Source of the DNA: Paracoccaceae bacterium
GTDB lineage: Bacteria > Pseudomonadota > Alphaproteobacteria > Rhodobacterales > Rhodobacteraceae
Reading direction: 5' to 3'
Length of the DNA stretch: 56,790 nucleotides
Assembly (NCBI GenBank): GCA_024636555.1
Contig: JAGXGW010000060.1
Coordinates: 1 to 56,790, forward strand
Below are positions 25,968 to 34,532 of this stretch, in pieces (positions within the stretch are counted from its first letter, which is position 1; the number at the start of each line of letters is the position of its first letter). A program made the translations under genes and the position numbers. The notes under the pieces are model-generated. The model had not been told where the DNA came from and ran no database searches. It saw nothing but the letters and a program-made list of their open reading frames with translations.

Positions 25968-27911
25968 ATGAAGAACAAGGGGATGAGGATGCACGCAGGA
26001 TCTATCGACACGTCTGCAATGACCATGGCAGGGCTGAACCTGATCCAGCAGGCCCTGTCGATCTATGACAGCGGGTTGCGGCTGGTTGTTTGCAACCGCC
26101 CGTTCCGTGATATGTTCGATTTGCCCGATGACCTGATCACACCCGGCGCGCGGTTCGAGGATACGATCCGGTTTCTGGCGACCCGCGGGGAATACGGGCC
26201 GATCTCGGATATCGAAGAAGCCGTGCGCACCCGCGTCGATCAGGCCCGTGCCTTCGCACCGCATTATATGGAGCGACTGCGCCCCGACGGGCGCAGCATC
26301 AGCGTCGAGGGGTCGCCGCTGCCACAGGGCGGCTGGGTCACCGTCTATACCGACATCACCCGCGTCAAACAGCAAGAAGCACTGCTGCGCGCGCGCTCGG
26401 AGGAGTTGAGCGACAAGGTGCTCAGTTATGCCGAGGAACTCAGCGCGACCAACCGCAAGCTCGAGGCCACCATCACCGCATTGGAAGAAGCCAAGCGGCA
26501 ATTGACCGAGACCGAGGCCCGCACGCGCCTGACCACAGAGATGATGCCCGCCCACATCTCGCATGTCGGACGGGACCGTTGCTATTCGTTCTCCAACCGT
26601 AAACTGAGCGTCGTCATGCCCGGACGGCCCAAGAACATACTGGGCCTGCCGATCCGCGCCGCTTTGGGCGAGTTTGCCTATGCGGCGATTCAGCCGCATC
26701 TGGATGCCGCCTTCGACGGCACCGCGTCGGTTTTCGAGTTCAACGACGAGGACAGTTCGCGCCGCATCCGCGCGGCTTTCACGCCCGATCGCGCGCCTGA
26801 CGGGCAGATCAACGGCGTCTATATCCTGTCCATGGATGTGACAGAGGAGACGCAAGCCCGCAGCGCGCTGCAACAGACAAGACGGCGCGAGATGGCCGCA
26901 CAACTGACCAGCGGCATGGCACATGATTTCTCGAACCTGCTGACGATCATTATGGGCAGCCAGTCGCGACTGCAACGGATGCCATTGCCGCCGGATGCGC
27001 GCGATCTCGTCACCGCAACCCTTGCGGCGGCCAATCGCGGGGGCAGCCTGCTGAACCGGATCGCCGATATTACCGGCGCGCGGGAATGGAACCCCGGCCC
27101 CGCCGATCTGCGCGCGGTGCTGGCGGATCTGGAAACGCTGGCCGCACCGGCCTTGCCGCCGGACATCACGCTGACGATCCGCAACGAGATCGCCCACGAG
27201 GCGCTGATGCTGGATACCGGCATGTTGCAGGATTCCTTGCTGAACCTGATCCTGAACGCCCGCGATGCCTGCAGCGGCGCGGGCGCCATCACGCTCGAGG
27301 TCGCCGCTGTGCAGAACACATGGGCGGCCTTTACCGTCAGCGATACAGGCCCCGGCTTTTCGGATGCAGCTCTCGACCACGCCCTTGAGCCTTTCTTTAC
27401 CACCAAAGGCGGCGAGGGCACGGGGCTTGGGCTTGCCATGGTCTATGACATGGTCAAGCTCGCCGGCGGCCGGATCTGGATCGGCAATTGCGCGACAGGC
27501 GGGCAGGTCAGCCTGCGTCTGCCTTTGCGCCCTGCTCCCGCCCTTGCCGCGGCGGGTCTGGTGCTTCTGGTGGAGGACAGCCCCGATCTGCGTGCCGGCG
27601 TTCGTGGCATGCTGCGCGATCAGGGCCATGCGGTGATCGAGGCGGCCAGTGTGGACGAAGCGCTCGCCCTGCTGGCACAATTGCCGGATATCACCCTGAT
27701 CCTGTCCGACATCACGTTGGAGGGCGGTGCCACAGGGCTGGATCTTCTGGCGCGCTTGCCGCGCGGCCATCCACCCTGCCGCTTGATGACCTCGCTGCCG
27801 AAAACGCATCCTTTGCACGAACAGGCCTGCAATCTTGTGCCTGTGTTGATGAAACCCTTTACCGCAAACGGGCTGTTTGCCTTTCTGCAAAGCGAAGGCC
27901 ACAGCCCATGA
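25968..27911 (+). CDS. PAS-domain hybrid sensor histidine kinase (NahK/ErcS-like)
   Basis: 647 residues, no membrane segment, so a cytoplasmic sensor. Domains: PAS (about 20-130), coiled coil (130-190), second PAS (about 190-295), HisKA with phospho-acceptor His319 (GMAHDFSNLL), HATPase with the N box near 426 and GEGTGLGLAM, and a C-terminal receiver with Asp581 (LSDITLEGG). ATG 25968 has AGGG upstream; ATG 25983 and GTG 25959 are alternatives. The stop overlaps the regulator start (ATGA). The ligand is unknown; divergence from the transport operon suggests an acid or its CoA ester. Confidence 0.9.
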   Translation: MKNKGMRMHAGSIDTSAMTMAGLNLIQQALSIYDSGLRLVVCNRPFRDMFDLPDDLITPGARFEDTIRFLATRGEYGPISDIEEAVRTRVDQARAFAPHYMERLRPDGRSISVEGSPLPQGGWVTVYTDITRVKQQEALLRARSEELSDKVLSYAEELSATNRKLEATITALEEAKRQLTETEARTRLTTEMMPAHISHVGRDRCYSFSNRKLSVVMPGRPKNILGLPIRAALGEFAYAAIQPHLDAAFDGTASVFEFNDEDSSRRIRAAFTPDRAPDGQINGVYILSMDVTEETQARSALQQTRRREMAAQLTSGMAHDFSNLLTIIMGSQSRLQRMPLPPDARDLVTATLAAANRGGSLLNRIADITGAREWNPGPADLRAVLADLETLAAPALPPDITLTIRNEIAHEALMLDTGMLQDSLLNLILNARDACSGAGAITLEVAAVQNTWAAFTVSDTGPGFSDAALDHALEPFFTTKGGEGTGLGLAMVYDMVKLAGGRIWIGNCATGGQVSLRLPLRPAPALAAAGLVLLVEDSPDLRAGVRGMLRDQGHAVIEAASVDEALALLAQLPDITLILSDITLEGGATGLDLLARLPRGHPPCRLMTSLPKTHPLHEQACNLVPVLMKPFTANGLFAFLQSEGHSP

Positions 27912-28612
27912 CCGCACCTCTCGTGACCATACTGGATGATGAACCCGCCATCCGGAACATGCTTGCCGATGCCCTGACGGAGGCGGGGTTCCGCACGATG
28001 AGCTTTGGCCGCGCCACGGAATTCGAGGCGGCACTCAAAACAGCCACACCCGATATCTGCCTTGTGGATCTGTCCCTGCCGGACCGTGATGGGCTGACGC
28101 TGGTGCACCGTCTGGCGCTGGAACAGGGCGCGGTGGTCATCATCATCTCGGGACGCGCGCAGGTGCAGGACCGTGTGACAGGGCTGGAATTGGGGGCGGA
28201 TGACTACATCATCAAGCCGTTCGATCCTGCCGAGGTCGTGGCCCGCATCCGCGCCCGCCTGCGGCGTGGCCAACCCGCCACACAGACTGGACAGACTGCG
28301 CGGTTCAACGGCTGGACAGCGCATTTCGACCATTACGCGCTGGAGGATGAAAGCGGCGTCGAGACACCCTTTTCCCACGCGGAAGGCGAGGTGCTGCGCC
28401 TGTTTCTGGAGCGTCCCAAGCGTCTGATCTCGCGGGCGATGATGCAGGAGATACTGGGCGGAGCGGCAGGTGAAAGTTTTGACCGCGCCATGGATGTGCG
28501 GATCTCGCGCCTGCGCACCAAGCTGCGCGAAGACCCCAAGAACCCCCGTCTGATCAAGACGATCTATGGCGCGGGCTATATCTTTGTGGGCGATGTGACC
28601 TGGACGGGTTGA
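27908..28612 (+). CDS. OmpR/PhoB-family response regulator
   Basis: 234 residues. A receiver domain with Asp10/Asp11, the phospho-acceptor Asp54 (CLVDLSLPD) and Lys103 (IIKPFD) is followed by a winged-helix DNA-binding domain (VRISRLRTKLREDP, TIYGAGYIF). It is translationally coupled to the hybrid kinase by a 4-base overlap. Its likely targets are its own and the divergent ligase/Liv promoter, where a 10-bp-spaced direct repeat occurs. Confidence 0.94.
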   Translation: MTAPLVTILDDEPAIRNMLADALTEAGFRTMSFGRATEFEAALKTATPDICLVDLSLPDRDGLTLVHRLALEQGAVVIIISGRAQVQDRVTGLELGADDYIIKPFDPAEVVARIRARLRRGQPATQTGQTARFNGWTAHFDHYALEDESGVETPFSHAEGEVLRLFLERPKRLISRAMMQEILGGAAGESFDRAMDVRISRLRTKLREDPKNPRLIKTIYGAGYIFVGDVTWTG

Positions 28613-28624
28613 GACCTTGGCCGT

Positions 28625-28661
28625 AAGGCCGGATCAGGCAGAGCCTGCAAGGCCGGATCAG
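28625..28661. repeat. 13-bp direct repeat between regulator and znuB
   Basis: AAGGCCGGATCAG occurs at 28625-28637 and 28649-28661, separated by GCAGAGCCTGC, a small hairpin. The second copy includes the znuB stop codon. The unit lies between two convergent genes and may be a bidirectional 3' structure or a small local duplication. Confidence 0.7.
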
Positions 28662-29455
28662 ACCAGTCGACGCCGCAACGAGGTGCCGAGCGCGCTGGCA
28701 GCAAAAAAGAGAGCCGCAACGCAGACGATGCTGGGGCCGGTCGGTGTGTCATACATCAGCGAGACCTGCAGGCCGGACAGAACGGACAAGGCTGCAACCA
28801 CGACCGCGATAGCGGCCATACCCTCGGGCGTGCGCGCGAAGGGGCGGGCAGCAGCGGCGGGGATAATCAGCAGCGCGGCGATCAGCAGGACACCGACGAC
28901 CTTGATCGCCACCGCCACGACGACAGCGAGCGCCAGCGTCAGCGCCAGTTGCTCGCGCCGCGGGTCGATGCCGGAGGCATGGGCGAGATCGGGATTGATC
29001 GTGGCGGTCAAGAGCGCGGACCAGCGCCATGCAAGAAGGGCCAGCACCACGGCAGCGCCACCCCAGATCACCGCAAGATCGGTTCTGCCGACGGCCAGAA
29101 TATCGCCGAACAGATAGGCCATCAGATCGATCCGCACGCCCGACAGGAACGACACCGCCACCAGCCCGAAGGCCAGCGCGGAATGGGCCAGCACGCCCAG
29201 CAACGTATCCACAGCATAGCCGCGCCCCGACAGCCCCGTCACCGCCAGCGCCATCAGCAGCGCCATCACCAATGCGCCCAGAAAGACCGAGATGGAGAGG
29301 GCCAGCGCAATCGCGACACCAAGGATCGAGGCATGTGCGGTCGCATCCCCGAAATAGGCCATGCGCCGCCAGACGACAAAACACCCCATCGGCGCGGCGG
29401 CCAAGGCAACGCCAAGTCCGGCCAGTGTCGCGCGGAACAGAAAGTCATCCAGCAT
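28658..29455 (-). CDS. znuB: ZnuB zinc ABC permease
   Basis: 265 residues with about eight hydrophobic segments, of the metal-ABC permease family (VVWRRMAYFGDATAHASILG, ALLIIPAAAARPFA). It forms the channel for zinc uptake with ZnuC and ZnuA. The ATG at 29455 overlaps the znuC stop by one base (TGATG). It is the last gene of the zur-znuC-znuB operon. Confidence 0.95.
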   Translation of the reverse strand: MLDDFLFRATLAGLGVALAAAPMGCFVVWRRMAYFGDATAHASILGVAIALALSISVFLGALVMALLMALAVTGLSGRGYAVDTLLGVLAHSALAFGLVAVSFLSGVRIDLMAYLFGDILAVGRTDLAVIWGGAAVVLALLAWRWSALLTATINPDLAHASGIDPRREQLALTLALAVVVAVAIKVVGVLLIAALLIIPAAAARPFARTPEGMAAIAVVVAALSVLSGLQVSLMYDTPTGPSIVCVAALFFAASALGTSLRRRLV

Positions 29456-30252
29456 CAATGCACCTTGCCGCGTGTTGCCTGATGCAGGGGAACCACTCCT
29501 GACTCCGTGCCTTGCGGGTGGCCGTGATCATGGGCGCATCCGTCATCATGGCTGTGATTATGATCGTGCCGGTACAGCGCAAGCGCGCCTTGCGTGCCGC
29601 TTCCGAACAGCGCGCGATATTCGGGGGCGGAGGCGACAATCTCTGGCGTGCCCTGACAGCAGACATGGCCATTCAGACAGATCACGCGGTCAGAGGCGCT
29701 CATCACCACGTGCAATTCATGGCTGACCATCAGCACCGCACAGCCAAGACGGGCGCGAACCTCTTCGATCTGGCGGTAGAACGCGGCGGAGCCCGGCTGG
29801 TCCAGTCCCTGCGTCGCCTCGTCCAGCAGCAGCAGATCCGGGCTGGACAGCAAGGCCCGCGCCAGCATCACGCGCTGGAACTGACCGCCCGACAGATTTG
29901 TCATCTGGCGGTTGCTCAGATCCGGCACACCAGCCTGTTCCAGCGCCGCTTCCACATCCGCGGGAGCCTGCCGGCGCGGCAGTGACATGAAGCGCGCCAC
30001 TGTCATCGGCAGGGTGGGATCAATCGCAAGTTTTTGCGGCACATAGCCAATGCTCAGCCCTGACGCGCGCGTCAGCCGCCCCGCCGCGATGGGGACGGCG
30101 CCGATCAGTGCCCGCAACAGGGTCGATTTTCCCGAACCGTTGGGGCCGACGATCGTGACGATCTCGCCGCGATCAATGGACATATCAACATGGCTCAGCA
30201 CTGTATTGCCGCCATAGCGGACACTCAGGTCGCGCACCTCGATCAGGCTCAT
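29455..30252 (-). CDS. znuC: ZnuC zinc ABC ATPase
   Basis: 265 residues. Walker A GPNGSGKST, signature NLSGGQFQRVMLARAL and Walker B LLLLDEATQGLD are complete. The C-terminal tail is His-rich (HDHNHSHDDGCAHDHGHPQG), typical of ZnuC and possibly zinc-sensing. The start overlaps the zur stop (ATGA), which fixes it at 30252. Confidence 0.96.
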   Translation of the reverse strand: MSLIEVRDLSVRYGGNTVLSHVDMSIDRGEIVTIVGPNGSGKSTLLRALIGAVPIAAGRLTRASGLSIGYVPQKLAIDPTLPMTVARFMSLPRRQAPADVEAALEQAGVPDLSNRQMTNLSGGQFQRVMLARALLSSPDLLLLDEATQGLDQPGSAAFYRQIEEVRARLGCAVLMVSHELHVVMSASDRVICLNGHVCCQGTPEIVASAPEYRALFGSGTQGALALYRHDHNHSHDDGCAHDHGHPQGTESGVVPLHQATRGKVH

Positions 30253-30731
30253 GCCCCGGCACCGGTCTGGCAGGCGGGGCAAAGGCCCTGCGCCTCGACG
30301 ACGGTGCTCTCGATCACGAAACCGGTGGCACGCGCCACCGACCCCAGCGTGCCCTTGGACGGCTCAGACTGGGTTTCCTGCACGGAGCCGCATTTGCGAC
30401 AGATCAGAAAGGCGGGCGCATGGGTCGCGTTGGGATGCGAGCAGGCGATATAGGCGTTCAGACCTTCGATCTTGTGGGCAAAACCGTTGCTGACCAGAAA
30501 ATCGAGCGCGCGGTAGGCCACGGGCGGTTGCGAGCCCAGACCTTCGGCCTCAAGCTGGCCGAGGATGTCATAAGCGCCCAGTGCCTTGTGCTGTTGCAAC
30601 AGAATTTCCAGCACACGTCGGCGCACAGGTGTCAGGTTCAGCTTGCGTAGCGCGCAGGAGGCTTCGGCCGCCGACAATGCGTCGGCGATGCAATGGTCGT
30701 GATCATGCGGGTCGAATCCATGGTCTGTCAT
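30249..30731 (-). CDS. zur: Zur, zinc-responsive Fur-family repressor
   Basis: 160 residues. A winged helix (TPVRRRVLEILLQ...) is followed by a dimerisation domain with the structural zinc pairs CRKC and CPAC. The N-terminus carries a His/Asp cluster (DPHDHDH). It represses zinc uptake genes when zinc is ample. Placement as first gene of znuCB and opposite znuA, with two palindromes between, identifies it as Zur rather than Fur. The ribosome-binding site is weak. Confidence 0.95.
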   Translation of the reverse strand: MTDHGFDPHDHDHCIADALSAAEASCALRKLNLTPVRRRVLEILLQQHKALGAYDILGQLEAEGLGSQPPVAYRALDFLVSNGFAHKIEGLNAYIACSHPNATHAPAFLICRKCGSVQETQSEPSKGTLGSVARATGFVIESTVVEAQGLCPACQTGAGA

Positions 30732-30767
30732 CGTCTGATGAGGTAGGGGATCGGCGGGAAAATTGCA

Positions 30768-30801
30768 ATGTTATAACATTAGGTTTGCAATGTTATAACA
30801 T
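30768..30801. promoter_or_regulatory. twin Zur operators
   Basis: GCAATGTTATAACAT occurs twice; each core ATGTTATAACAT (30768-30779 and 30790-30801) is a perfect 12-bp palindrome. The copies are 22 bp apart, two helical turns, in the zur/znuA divergent region. The core resembles known Zur boxes. One box may serve each promoter, or two dimers may bind together. Confidence 0.88.
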
Positions 30802-30847
30802 ATCAGATAGGCGCTTTGCCGTCACGTATTCTTGAGAGGAAACGCAC

Positions 30848-31966
30848 ATGCCCCGTCAATTCCCCCGATTGCTCGCATTATCTGGCCTTGGTCTGATGGC
30901 AACCCTGATGTCAACCGCGGCGCAGGCCGAGGTTCCGTCCGTCGCGACGGATATCACGCCGGTGCATTCGCTGGTCTCCATCGTGATGGGCGATCTCGGC
31001 ACACCTTCGCTGATCGTGCGCCCCGGTGCCTCCCCGCACGGATATGCGATGCGCCCCTCTGAAGCACAGGCGCTGGACGGGGCCGATCTTGTGGTCTGGA
31101 TGGGCGAGGCCCTGACGCCCTGGCTGGAAGGGCCGTTGGAGAATCTGGCTTCCGGTGCCCACAAGATCGAACTGATGTCAGTTGAAGCCACCATCCTGCA
31201 CAAGTACCGCGAAGGCGCGGTTTTTGCGGATGACGACCACGGGCATGATGATCACGATGATCATGCCGAGGATGATCACGACACCGGCCACGGTGGTCAT
31301 GACGACCACGACGACACGCACGACCACAGCCAAGACGATCATGACAACCACGGTCACGACGATCATGACGATCATAACCATGCAGAGAAAGCCGAATCGC
31401 ATGGTCACGGCCATGACCATGCGAGCGATTCGCACGATGAACACGATCATTCCGGTGCAGATTCCCATGCATGGCTGGACCCTGTGAACGCGCGGCTCTG
31501 GCTGGGTGTGATCGCCGAAGAACTGGCGGAACTGGACCCGGAGAACGCCGCAACCTATGCCGCCAATGCGGCAGCTGGTCAGGCAGAGCTGGACGCGCTG
31601 CAAGCCGAGTTGAGCACCGTGTTGAGCGACTTGGGCGATACCCGTTTCGTCGTCTTTCATGACGCCTACCAGTATTTCGAGCGCCGCTTCGGCCTGTCGG
31701 CTTCCGGAGCTGTCTCGTTAAGCGATGCCTCCGCGCCGAGTGCGGGACGAATCGCAGAGTTGCAATCGGCGGTTTCCGAGATGGGCGCAATCTGCGTCTT
31801 TGCCGAACCGCAGTTCAACCGGACCTTGATTGATTCCGTTTTCGCCGATACGGCCGCTGTCGGAATACTCGATCCACTGGGGCTCGATCTCGAGGCGGGC
31901 CCGGGTCTCTATCCGCAATTGCTGCGTAACATGGCGGCGGAATTTGTGTCCTGCCTGGGTGCGTAG
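30848..31966 (+). CDS. znuA: ZnuA periplasmic zinc-binding protein
   Basis: 372 residues. A signal peptide ends at AAQA (about residue 27). The expected zinc ligands are His64 (SPHGYAMRPS), His207 (DSHAWLDP), His271 (FHDAYQYFE) and Asp342 (ILDPLG). Residues about 130-206 form an acidic loop with more than twenty histidines, longer than the loop of Escherichia coli ZnuA. GAGAGGAA lies just upstream of the ATG. Its expression is likely Zur-controlled. Confidence 0.96.
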   Translation: MPRQFPRLLALSGLGLMATLMSTAAQAEVPSVATDITPVHSLVSIVMGDLGTPSLIVRPGASPHGYAMRPSEAQALDGADLVVWMGEALTPWLEGPLENLASGAHKIELMSVEATILHKYREGAVFADDDHGHDDHDDHAEDDHDTGHGGHDDHDDTHDHSQDDHDNHGHDDHDDHNHAEKAESHGHGHDHASDSHDEHDHSGADSHAWLDPVNARLWLGVIAEELAELDPENAATYAANAAAGQAELDALQAELSTVLSDLGDTRFVVFHDAYQYFERRFGLSASGAVSLSDASAPSAGRIAELQSAVSEMGAICVFAEPQFNRTLIDSVFADTAAVGILDPLGLDLEAGPGLYPQLLRNMAAEFVSCLGA

Positions 31967-32010
31967 GCCTTTCAAAGCGCGCTTTTGCGAAAAAACTCGA
32001 ACACTAACTT

Positions 32011-32079
32011 AGGGCTTCATTCATTCGTTACATTGCGTCGCTATCCTGCGATCCATGATACAGGATGGCATGAAGCCCT
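32011..32079 (+). promoter_or_regulatory. nested inverted repeats upstream of ugpB
   Basis: AGGGCTTCAT (32011-32020) and ATGAAGCCCT (32070-32079) are perfect 10-bp complements. Inside them ATCCTG (32043-32048) pairs with CAGGAT (32061-32066). If transcribed, this would fold into a branched stem; as DNA it could be a paired operator. No known riboswitch is recognised. The motif TTCGTTACATT (32024-32034) lies inside. Confidence 0.55.
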
Positions 32080-32178
32080 TGCGGCACGCGGCAGGTAACA
32101 GGCTAAAACCGCTTGACTTGCCCGTGCGCTTCGGCCCAATCCTTTCGTATCGTTTCAAAAATGTTCGCTTCGGTTCGC

Positions 32179-32190
32179 GTCTGTACAGAC
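32179..32190. promoter_or_regulatory. 12-bp perfect palindrome, candidate ugp operator
   Basis: GTCTGTACAGAC is a perfect palindrome 49 bases before the ugpB start, the position of a promoter-overlapping operator. No Pho box was recognised near it. Confidence 0.45.
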
Positions 32191-32239
32191 TTGCCCGCAG
32201 CCAGCATAATCAGAAGCATGAAACGTCTGGGAGGACGAC

Positions 32240-33550
32240 ATGAAAATCAAGACATTGAACCTGGCCCTGGCCGCGTCCATGGCATGGGGCACGGCAGCCT
32301 CGGCGCAGACCGAAATCGAGTGGTGGCATGCTTTCACGGGCCGTCTGGGCGAATTGCTGGCGGCGCAGGTCGAAAAGTTCAACGAAAGCCAGTCGGATTA
32401 CCGCGTTGTCGCGTCCCACAAGGGCAACTATTCCGAGGCGCTGAACGCAGGGATCGCCGCGTTCCGTGCGGGTGAGCAGCCGCATCTGCTGCAGGTCTTC
32501 GAGGTCGGCACCGCCACGATGATGAGCGCCACCGGCGCCGTGAAGCCGGTTTATGAAGTGATGGAAGAGTCGGGTCTGGAATTCGACCCCGAAGCTTACA
32601 TTCCTGCCGTGACAGGCTATTACACCAATTCCGACGGGCAGATGCTGTCCTTCCCCTACAACTCCTCGACACAGGTTCTCTATGTGAACCGCGACAAGCT
32701 GGAAGAAGCCGGAATCGACCCCGATGTCGATCTGAGCATCTGGGAAAACTGGGATGAGGTCCTGACGCAGTTGAAGGACGCGGGCGTGACCTGCCCCTAC
32801 ACCACCTCGTGGCAAAGCTGGGTGCATCTGGAAAGCTTCTCGGCCTATCACGATGTACCTTTTGCCACCAATGCCAACGGCTTCGAGGGGCTGGACACAG
32901 AACTGGTCTTCAACGGCGACATTCAGGTCAAGCATATCGACCAGCTTGGCGAATGGGCGCAAGAGGGCAAGTTCATCTATAACGGACGTCGCAACGAAGC
33001 CGGCGCCAACTTCCGTGCCGGCGATTGCGCGCTGTTCACCGAAAGCTCCGCTGGCTATGCCGGTGTAAAGGCTGAAGCCGATTTCGACTTCGACATCCGT
33101 CACCTGCCCTATTGGGACGCAGTTGACGCCGCACCGCAAAACACCATCATCGGTGGCGCGTCGGTCTGGATCATGGAAGGTCACACAGACGAGGAATACA
33201 CCGCTGTGGCCGCATTCCTGAACTTCCTGTCCTCGCCCGAAGTGCAGGCGCAGTGGCATCAGGATACCGGCTATCTGCCGATCACCAATGCCGCAGGCAA
33301 GTTGACCGAGGAACAGGGTTTCTATGACGAGAACCCCGGCACCGAGATTGCCGGTCTGCAGATGACCCGCAACGAGCCGACCGACAATTCCAAAGGTCTG
33401 CGTCTGGGCGGCTTCGACCAGATCCGTACGATCATCGACGAAGAGCTGGAAGGTGTCTGGTCCGGTCAGAAGTCCGCGCAGGTCGCACTGGACAGTGCTG
33501 TTGAGCGTGGCAACCAGTTGCTGCGGCGCTTCGAGCAGGCCAATCGCTGA
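32240..33550 (+). CDS. ugpB: UgpB-type glycerol-3-phosphate binding protein
   Basis: 436 residues. A signal peptide ends at SAQ (about residue 22), then the mature start TEIEWWHAFTG, characteristic of UgpB, and the type II periplasmic fold. GGAGG lies about 6 bases before the ATG. It would bind sn-glycerol-3-phosphate or its diesters from phospholipid turnover. It is the first gene of ugpBAEC and is separated from ugpA by a terminator. A related substrate cannot be excluded. Confidence 0.93.
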   Translation: MKIKTLNLALAASMAWGTAASAQTEIEWWHAFTGRLGELLAAQVEKFNESQSDYRVVASHKGNYSEALNAGIAAFRAGEQPHLLQVFEVGTATMMSATGAVKPVYEVMEESGLEFDPEAYIPAVTGYYTNSDGQMLSFPYNSSTQVLYVNRDKLEEAGIDPDVDLSIWENWDEVLTQLKDAGVTCPYTTSWQSWVHLESFSAYHDVPFATNANGFEGLDTELVFNGDIQVKHIDQLGEWAQEGKFIYNGRRNEAGANFRAGDCALFTESSAGYAGVKAEADFDFDIRHLPYWDAVDAAPQNTIIGGASVWIMEGHTDEEYTAVAAFLNFLSSPEVQAQWHQDTGYLPITNAAGKLTEEQGFYDENPGTEIAGLQMTRNEPTDNSKGLRLGGFDQIRTIIDEELEGVWSGQKSAQVALDSAVERGNQLLRRFEQANR

Positions 33551-33563
33551 TTTCTGAGACATA

Positions 33564-33599
33564 AAAACGGCCGCCGGACGATCGGGGGCCGTTTTCTTT
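33564..33599 (+). terminator. intrinsic terminator between ugpB and ugpA
   Basis: AAAACGGCC (33564-33572) pairs perfectly with GGCCGTTTT (33587-33595), followed by a T-rich tail (TTCTTTC). It starts 14 bases after ugpB. Partial read-through would keep the permease genes at a lower level than the binding protein. Confidence 0.85.
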
Positions 33600-33650
33600 C
33601 GCGTGCTCCTCTTTATACTGACCCTTCGCTGACTGGAACCGGACCGCCGC

Positions 33651-34532
33651 ATGGAAAAGCGCGTCATCTTCAAAGGCTGGATGTTGCCCGCACTGCTGCT
33701 GATGCCGCAGATCGTGATCACCGCCATCTTCTTTTTCTATCCTGCCGGTCAGGCGATCTGGCAGTCGATGTTCGTGCCCGATCCGTTCGGGCTGAAAACG
33801 CAGTTCGTCGGACTGGGCAATTTCGAATACCTGCTGAACGACCCCTATTACCGCGCGTCTTTTCTGACGACGGCGATTTTCTCTACCCTTGTCACGGTGG
33901 TGTCGATGGGGGTTGCGCTGTATCTGGCCATCCTTGCGGACCGGCTGATCAAAGGCTCCGGCACCTACCGGACCCTGCTAATCTGGCCTTATGCCGTGGC
34001 ACCTGCCGTGGCGGGTGTGCTGTGGATGTTCATGTTCAACACGCGCGTCGGCGTGGTCTCGTGGTATCTGGGACTGCTGGGTTACGACTGGAACCATGTT
34101 CTGAACGAAGCCGAGGCGATGGGCCTTGTCGTCGCCGCCTCAAGCTGGGGGCGGATCAGCTACAACTTCCTGTTCTTCCTTGCCGGATTGCAAGCGATCC
34201 CGCGCTCGGTGATCGAGGCTGCCGCGATCGACGGCGCAAAGTTCTGGACGCGGTTCCGCACTATCGTCTGGCCGCTGCTGTCGCCGGTCACCTTCTTTCT
34301 GATGGTCGTCAACGTGGTGTATGCCTTCTTCGAGACCTTCGGGGTGATCCACACGATTACCTCGGGTGGTCCGCAACAAGCCACCACGATCCTTGTCTAC
34401 AAGGTCTATTCCGACGGTTTCGTCGGGCAGGATCTGGGCTCCAGCGCCGCGCAATCGGTGATCTTGCTGTTCGTCGTGGGCGTGCTGACCGTCATCCAGT
34501 TCAAATTCATCGAGCGTAGGGTGCATTACTGA
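33651..34532 (+). CDS. ugpA: UgpA-type ABC permease
   Basis: 293 residues, six hydrophobic segments, and the EAA-like coupling loop (EAAAIDGAKFWTRFRTIVWPLL). It matches UgpA (MQQRVIF-like N-terminus EKRVIFKGWMLPALLL). The stop overlaps the ugpE start by one base (TGATG). It forms the channel with UgpE. Confidence 0.95.
   Translation: MEKRVIFKGWMLPALLLMPQIVITAIFFFYPAGQAIWQSMFVPDPFGLKTQFVGLGNFEYLLNDPYYRASFLTTAIFSTLVTVVSMGVALYLAILADRLIKGSGTYRTLLIWPYAVAPAVAGVLWMFMFNTRVGVVSWYLGLLGYDWNHVLNEAEAMGLVVAASSWGRISYNFLFFLAGLQAIPRSVIEAAAIDGAKFWTRFRTIVWPLLSPVTFFLMVVNVVYAFFETFGVIHTITSGGPQQATTILVYKVYSDGFVGQDLGSSAAQSVILLFVVGVLTVIQFKFIERRVHY

Noticed and set aside
31250..31460. Short tandem repeats, considered as a CRISPR or satellite
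   Set aside because: The repeats are in-frame codons for a His/Asp-rich loop of ZnuA; there are no spacers and no constant repeat length.
30954..31790. Long minus-strand frames opposite znuA
   Set aside because: They arise from the repetitive His/Asp codons of the znuA metal loop read in antisense.
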